Source: Maylandia zebra
Taxonomy: Eukaryota > Chordata > Actinopteri > Cichliformes > Cichlidae
Length of the DNA: 64,000 nucleotides
Direction: 5' to 3'
NCBI RefSeq assembly: GCF_041146795.1
Contig: NC_135185.1
Span: forward strand, 27,959,529 to 28,023,528
In this document: positions 57,271 through 64,000 of the stretch, piece after piece
Layout: the number at the start of each line of letters is the position of its first letter
How positions within the stretch are numbered: position 1 is the stretch's first letter
Translations under genes and position numbers: made by a program
Notes under the pieces: model-generated
What the model saw: the letters and a program-made list of their open reading frames with translations, nothing else
Database searches by the model: none
What the model was told of the DNA's origin: nothing

Positions 57271-58849
57271 GATAAGATGATCTGCATGTTTGCATATTTG
57301 CACATTGGTTATTGGCCAATTTAATTATTTTTATGTTATTAACTGTATTTGGAATTGATATTGTTTAGCTGTTTGGGATGCGTCGACTGTATTAAAGCTG
57401 CAGTGGCAATGCAATTTCCTGTGTGAGCACCAGGTTTTATCTCCCAAATAAAATAAATTCCACATGTTATACTACCATTGAGGTCTGGATGGAAAATTGA
57501 AAAATATGCCATTCTCTTGAAATAGCGCTGCACAACGCACATTAAATCAGTTTACACAACAATACAAAGAACAAAAAACAAAACATGAGCAAGTCTATCA
57601 GCAGTAGGCAGTTTAAATGTTAGTGCAGGTGTGTCAAGGAAGCGAAAACATAAACTACAGAATTATTTTTTGGCTTAAAATTGTAGAAATTACTTTTTAA
57701 ATGTTAGCCAAAGGCCACAATATAATGCCTGTTTTATTAAGTCAAAGCACTGTGAAGCAGACGTTTAATTAAATTGAATCCATTCATAAATTTTAGAACT
57801 GAGCTAACCTTTTTCTCTTCTCTCTCACATTTGCTGAAAGCAAAGAGATTTGAGGGGCATTGCTTTTTACACCAAATGAAATGAGCGTCTCGTTAAAAAG
57901 CAGTCACTGCTGCTGTAAAGTGAGGTGAAACGGGAGATGAATTGACAAAAGTGTCTGGTTACAAAGGATTCAGTAGCTTAAGTCAAGTCAGAAGGGATTT
58001 TGAGTCCATCCCAGGTCACTCTGTTCACACAAAACACTAGAAATGAGCTGCCAACGGTGGCTGGGCTTTCCCTAAGACACAAGAAGAGGAGCTTGGTCAT
58101 TCGTGCGCCGGGGGCTCGGGGGGTGTCAGAGTAGAGCCACTACTCCTTCCACATAAAAAGGAGCTAGTTGAGATGGCTCAGACATGTGACTGGGAATGGA
58201 TGATGGATATTTTGACTACATGATTAATTTGGCTGAAAGAATGAACTTTTATTATATTACCTGTATTTTAGTGTAACTCAACAAAAGCAGTTTAAAAGAG
58301 CAATTACACATTTTCTGGTTAATTCATGTGATATTAACATATTTCATTTTTAAATATCTTTAGTATACAGGTGGAATTATTTCTCAGATTTTGTTTTAAT
58401 AATTGACAGCTGATATTTAACATTATTGTTCTTTTCCAAATTAATGCCAATTCTTTGATAATCATGTAGCTCGTGATATCAAGTGGCCTGGGATGAATTA
58501 TCGTTTCACTCCCTACGTTGATTTTATTTATGAGCTTTCAGAAATTAATGAGTCAAAGCATATAGCCTCTGTTGCTCTACACAAATAATTTCCCCAACAA
58601 GTGACCAAAATAATTTTTAAAAATCTATTATCAGTGCTTAAAAACTCATGAGATTTTGCACATCTATCTGAAGTGGTGAGTTTAATTACTGATCTTGCAT
58701 GTTGGTATGGCGATGTGGTTCTAACGATGCAATTTTGAGGGATGCTTTTGCCATTTTCAGGTGTTGTATTGTATTTTAATGAACTCTTTCTAGGGCTTAT
58801 TCTTTTGGAGTTTCTTGATCCACTGGCAATCTGCTATCCTGCCTTTTGA
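57271..58849. other. intergenic, nothing recognised
   Basis: AT-rich; no gene or named repeat seen. Confidence 0.45.
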
Positions 58850-58950
58850 GTTATGATAGCTGGGATAGGCCCCAGCTACCCTGCAACCCTGAATTGTATA
58901 AGCAGAAGAAAATCATTGGCTGAATGGATGGATGGGTTTCCTTGATGTCA
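58850..58950 (+). repeat. SINE-like tail fragment
   Basis: GATAGCTGGGATAGGCCCCA followed by CCCTGCAACCCTGAATTG and a GAATGGATGGATGG end; same tail type as 2,941-3,015, more diverged. Confidence 0.6.
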
Positions 58951-59559
58951 TTGTGTTATTGTAGATCTGCAGGGTTAGCAGCAACGTGAGGTATAATTAG
59001 TGGGTATTCCCCTGATACCTAGTGGGGCTAAAAAGCCATATTGGTGCACCAATCAATAAGAGTCTAGGGCTAAAAACACACCCACATGAAAACCCACAAC
59101 CACAGCACGTGATTACACATTGCAGATTTTCAAATGTAGTTTACTTGCTGCAAGGTTTTGCTCATTTCTTACAACTTTTTTTTTTTTAAAAATAGAAGCT
59201 TAATTTTACTTTAGAAATTACTCGTTTGTTTAGCTTAAGTCAGTTCATCTAAATTAATCATAACCTTTGTTATTGTTTCCGCGATCACATTCAAATGCTA
59301 AAATACTACCCGACGACCAATTTCTGCAAACAAGCCATTTTAAATATCATCGCAAACAAAAGCACAATACAAAAAAAGGGAGACCATAAACTCCATAAAT
59401 TCTTCACTCAGTGTTCAGCAGCAGAGCCCGACCCTCTCCCCTCAATCCCCCCTCCAGGGTTAGGTTAATACACCCGTCAAAAGGAAAAGGCTTAAATACA
59501 TTAACTGGGTGAAACCCATCTGTCAGCCACAGCGGGGGCTGCTGGGGACGGTGACATGT

Positions 59560-60300
59560 GGACGATGCGTCCGTGGCCCTTTAAGAAACTCCATGTTTTC
59601 TCTAGGCTACATGATGCGTCAACACAAAAAGCGGATGATGCTGTTATGTAAAAACATGCCAAAGTGAGCCGTAGTTTGCAGGATTTCTGCGGAGTGCCGA
59701 GTGCGCCTCGCTCCGTCTTATTGACCTCTGCTTTAGTTCTAAGTTTACCGAGTGGCGATTTTTACGCGTAGAGCGTGGAGCGGCGCAGATCGGAGCAGGA
59801 GAGAGGAGAAGAAGAAAAAAGGCTTCAGCCGATCAACTCAACATGAGTCGCCCTCCGCACGGTTTTCCTCCTTCACTTGCGGGAAGCGTACACCTGACGC
59901 ATCACTCTCTCTTGCCGTGGAACTGATCTTCCTCTCCAACATACCGACTCCCGCTGGGTTATTTTCCACTTTGCGAAACGGTAAGACGCGAAAGCGTTTC
60001 AACTCTTATCGCATTCGAGGCAAAACTGAAAGTGTCAGGCAGGACAGGATCGAGAGAGAGGAGGCAGCTCGGGTTGGAATAATCTGTCAGCTATTGACAG
60101 ATAGCAGATCCTTCTTGTTGCCGGGGATCTGTAAAACCCTCGGAGGTAACTTTCGGAGACATCTGTTGTCAGTGGTGTCACTTGTGCAGGTGGCAAAGCT
60201 GCCTCTTTTTTTAATCGGCCAAACACTGGGTAGCAAGGCTCGATCGGCTGAGACTCCCAGCTCGTGATCGCAGAAAATGTCACGCAAGCAGCTTCTGTTA
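59560..60300 (+). promoter_or_regulatory. GC-rich stretch, candidate promoter and first exon
   Basis: CpG content rises clearly over 59,560-60,270 compared with its AT-rich surroundings. A strong donor-like GGTAAGACG at 59,980 follows a transcribable stretch (59,750-59,980). The frame 59,752-60,267 is open but has no domain I know and reads through the donor. It may be a 5' UTR exon of a + strand gene extending beyond the window. Confidence 0.4.
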
Positions 60301-62780
60301 GAGTCAAGTTTGAGGCTCGGCTCTGTGTTGGAGTTTGTATTTGTGGGTTTGTAAGAGCAGGGAGATCCTCTTGGAACATGTAAGGGGTTGGTTTTTTTTT
60401 TTTTTTTTTTCTAAAGACACGGCTAAAGCATGCCGATTAGTCGAATCTGAGGGGTTTATTAATCTTTTATACACTTTCAAGCTAATGATGCCACCAAAGT
60501 AGTAGTGGTAGTAGTGGCGTTTTGGACGGTTTAAACGTTGATTTACTCAGAAAGATAAACAAACTGATGTTAGAGTTTTACGTGGTTTAATCCATCTGCT
60601 CCAAACAGTTGAAAGTTCTCTGCAGGTTACTTATTTAACAGCTGTAGTTTCTATAGAAGATTATTAATGCTTTGTTCGCCTACTTGTGTGCCTTTTCACT
60701 GCGGTTTTGGCACTTTTACTCAGGTAAAACATCTGAATACGTCTTGCATTACCGCTGGTTTGACAGAATAAGCAATCTGAAGGTTTAACTTGGACTGTTT
60801 TGCACTTTTCCCTGACATTTCATAGACTAAACAATCAGTAAGTCAAGGAAATGAAATGCCATAATCTGGGAAGAATCATCTCCTGCTGTTAAAGGCCACT
60901 GGAAAGTGCAGGCTTTTCATATGACATGAGCTTTATAACACAAGTTGCCTGGTGAGTTCCTGGGCATAATAGTGTTTGTAAAGGCCCTTGTGAGCAGAAG
61001 AGCCTGACAATAGAACGCCAGCTTTGGAGGTCGTGGTAGATTTGTGTCTGGTCGGTTCTCCAGCGTTACCTTGACAGGCTTGCCATAGCAGCATGTTGAA
61101 TAGCGTTGCGCTGCCCACACGTGAGCCATAAAGCTGGATATCAATCCAGGACTTAATCCCATTATTGCTGAAGAACTGCCCTGATGTGGCCACGGAGGAA
61201 AGACGCACTGACCTCCCAGATGTCCCAGAGGAGACGAATACCTCCAGCCTGCAGTCGGGACACATGTGGTCAGAAGAAGAAGGAGGAGGAGGAGGAGGAG
61301 AGGGCAGAAATGAAAAGAATAGCTGTTAGCAGACTAACTGAAACAGTGGCTGTGTTGTCGCCCTGTTATCATCTTTAAAAATATATTTCACTTGTTGAAA
61401 AGATCATCTGAAAGTGAAACAATTTCCGCCTACAGCTGCGTAGGAAAAGCACACTGACAAGTCCCAATTTTCCAAAACATCACTGTGTGGTTGTCATCAC
61501 ACTGTAATTCCCCACAGAGTGATGTTAAATATTGTCTAATAGAAACACCACTTTGGGCTGTTTTTTGGGGTTTTTTTGTAACAGTTTAGTTTTTTAATTT
61601 GCTTTTTAATCTAATATCTGTTGTTACATTTTCAAGATTTGTTTTCTAGCAGAGAAACTTGTATTTCTAAAGAATTTTTTAGGGAGAACATTAGAGAAAT
61701 CCATTTCCTATATTATGTACTTACTTATTCACTAAGTGAAGAACACAAGTCGTTTCTTCATGATCACAGTGCTGTCCAAACCAGCTGAGTTTAAAGAGCA
61801 CTTTATGTTAAAAATAATCATGCTTATCTAAGTTGCCTTCATGCGCTGAGCTCAGTAAGTGAGCTTTTTTGTTTCTAATACCAAACTTACTTCTTATAAA
61901 GCCCTAAAATTAACTTTACATAAAGCAAGAACCAGATATGTTTTCATATAATACATCTAAAGGAACCAGCTGACACACAGAGCTACCTGGGAGCTTTATC
62001 CTTAAACCCTGACCCAGCAAAGTTACGAAACCTCAGAGCAGGTGCCCACTGTCCTCTGCAGGTAACCCAGCCTCAGCTGAGATGTGGGTGTATGATGGGA
62101 TTCCAAAGAAATGCACGTGGAACAGAAAGTAACATCATTATTTTATTTTGTACAAAGCCACAGGTTAGTTGGCCTTATTGGGAAGAAAATAGGGCAAATA
62201 GTGAAGTTTAACCCCCAACCACAGCGTTGCACATAGCCAGGCTGACCTGTAATTATGTCTTTATTGACATTATAATGAGGTCAATTGCTGCGATCGTAGA
62301 TTTCAGCTGTTACTTGACTAAATGCCATCATAACCACAAAAGAAGTGCTTGTTACAGGTTAACATACAATTTACAGAACTTTGCACCTTTTTTTTTTAAA
62401 TGTTTTCCAATGCTAATGAGTTTCCTTCTTATCCCTGTTCACTGGTATGAATATTTCTCTGTACTGAATGAGCAGCGAACCTCGGGATTAGCAAAGCTGC
62501 TCTGTAGCCCTTAGTTGTCTAAAAGCCATTAGCCAGCCCATACTGCTCTGCGCTCTCTTTCCCCGACTCACGCTGGCTCAGTTCCAAGACACAGCTGTGA
62601 AAATTACAGGCCTGCTTCATGGAAACATAGAAGAAGAGGAGGCAGGGCTGGTGTGGACGGGAGGAGAAGTGGAGCAGAGATCCACAGACTGCTGTCAGCT
62701 GTCCACTGGTCCACAGCTGCAGTGGAGATTTTAGAGATGGGGTCTCACTCACTTCTACTTCTGACACACACTGGGATTGT

Positions 62781-62785
<5 letters not shown>

Positions 62786-62839
<54 letters not shown>
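62786..62839. repeat. (TG)n microsatellite
   Basis: About 26 TG units. Confidence 0.97.
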
Positions 62840-62842
<3 letters not shown>

Positions 62843-63380
62843 TTTGATGGAGGCATTACAGTAAATCCTGTTTGGCCGCGACTAAACAGAACAGAAGTCC
62901 TCCCTGTGACTGACAAACGTCAGGCTCCTTCAGCGAAAAGCACATGGCACCAAGCGTCCTTCAGTTTGGCAGATGCTAAAAGCATGACTGAGACCCTGGC
63001 AGGTGGGCAGGCGGGCACCCCCACCCCCTCCTCACTCACTCCTCAGCTCCTCAGGCCTCCTCTATCAGAGAGTCATTGTTCATGATGATGATGACAATCT
63101 CTCACTGTCTCCATTCACCGTGCTATCTCAATCCATCACTCTCTTGTCTCTTGCCTCCTCCCTCCATCGCTGTCTCACACACATTCTCTTAAATATCCCC
63201 CCCCCCCCCCCCTCTTGTTTTCCCCTGCTCTCTCACAAAGTCTGTGTCAAACGCCTGTATCTCTGAAGAGCTGTCAGGCAAAGAAAAACAGGAAGCTGAA
63301 TGTGAAAGGAAAAAAAGTCTCTCTGACTTCTACTGAGTTTGACTTTTCTTCTGCTCAGTGAGATGTAAGAGGTGAGATTC

Positions 63381-63449
63381 TCTCCTCTCCTCTCCTCTCC
63401 TCTCCTCTCCTCTCCTCTCCTCTCCTCTCCTCTCCTCTCCTCTCCTCTC
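63381..63449. repeat. (TCTCC)n pentanucleotide repeat
   Basis: About 14 near-perfect units of TCTCC; purine-rich on -, so a long polypurine tract. Confidence 0.97.
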
Positions 63450-64000
63450 TGTTGCTTCACTTCGATCTTCATCAGTATCTCTCCATCTACTTCTCTTTTT
63501 TTCCCCTCTCTCCTCCCCTTTTGCTAGTCAGGCAGCCTGGCATCTTGCCCCGTCTCTTTGAAGCAGAACAGTAGAAGCAGATAATTACACTTCCTGTCCT
63601 GTATCTGCTCTGTGTTGCTCAACTGTCATCTTTACATCGGTAGGCTACACGTTGAAGACGATAAACAGCTTACAACCAGTTTTGAGCTCGAAGCGCTGCT
63701 CTGTGTGCATGACACATTCTCTTTTGAAGCTGCGTTTTGCCTCTGCACGTGTGCAATTAAGATGATTTTTGTCTATCATGTTTATCAGTTTCTTGGCTGT
63801 TTTTAAAAAGCTTCATTGACTGCTCCGTGTATCCCCCCCGCCTGCGTCAGACTGAATTGTGCACCCTGTCTTCCTATTTCTAACAGAAATGGTCAGATTA
63901 AGTTAAAATTGAGTTTAAGATTAGACTTTAAAATCTTTCCTAACACATGCAAACTCAATCACATGATAACCAGCTATTTGTCACATTGCTGCTATCAGCC

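Larger units (their letters stand above)
60301..64000. other. probable intron or intergenic DNA
   Basis: No exon recognised. Contains microsatellites at 62,786-62,839 and 63,381-63,449, a C run at about 63,199-63,212 and a short GAG/GGA run at about 61,280-61,300. Confidence 0.45.

Noticed and set aside
59752..60267. A 171-codon protein gene
   Set aside because: The frame is favoured by high GC content, shows no domain and runs through a good splice donor at 59,980; a 5' UTR exon is more likely.
63381..63449. A CRISPR-like or tandem regulatory array
   Set aside because: It is a simple TCTCC pentanucleotide repeat without spacers.

Overview
The window is vertebrate nuclear DNA with interrupted genes, GT-AG introns, long introns and many transposable elements. 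Gene content and repeats point to a ray-finned fish. A tRNA-headed SINE at about 41,905-42,235 looks like the AFC SINE family of African cichlids, so an African cichlid is my best guess; this is inference from recalled sequence, not a search.

Three host genes are recognisable. The last exons of a cytohesin, best matched to CYTH3 (PH domain and C-terminus), are on + from 3,397 to 7,475. USP42, a ubiquitin-specific protease, is on -, with its first coding exon at 38,918-39,161 and its 3' end near 9,300. IVD, the mitochondrial isovaleryl-CoA dehydrogenase of leucine breakdown, is on + from 40,658 to 48,818 in 12 exons that join into an open frame of 417 codons. CYTH3 and USP42 converge, as they do in human 7p22; USP42 and IVD are head to head, less than 1 kb apart.

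USP42 is badly rearranged. Copy A (9,797-15,333) has the exons from the middle of the protease domain to the C-terminus, but its 5' end is cut off inside an exon, its Arg/Ser-rich exon is mostly deleted and a 2.7-kb element interrupts it. Copy B (17,161-39,161) has the 5' exons, then several missing exons, then a 708-bp block that matches copy A at one constant offset, then a 12.5-kb stack of mobile elements, then a frameshifted 3' exon. The CYTH3 fragment carries a 38-nt frameshifting deletion in one exon. These are pseudogenes or the locus is misassembled; IVD looks intact.

The stack at 18,250-30,793 is a piece of a Copia-type retrotransposon on - (gag, protease, integrase, no LTRs). It is split by a hAT element (28,539-30,558, perfect 8-bp target duplication) and by an 8.7-kb element with terminal inverted repeats (18,778-27,491). 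The 8.7-kb element holds a multi-exon gene of the DUF4806 type, a piggyBac-like transposase gene whose three exons form an intact 532-codon frame, and two LINE copies in opposite orientation. A second nest at 32,026-37,193 is a LINE inside a repeat, with a PIF/Harbinger-like element inside the LINE.

From 49.6 to 64 kb I see no convincing protein gene, only a LINE of L2 type with an open reverse transcriptase frame, degenerate transposon pieces, a small hAT MITE, microsatellites and a GC-rich stretch near 59.6-60.3 kb that may be the first exon of a gene continuing past the window. I see no new cellular system; the most unusual content is the nested 8.7-kb element and the broken USP42/CYTH3 locus.
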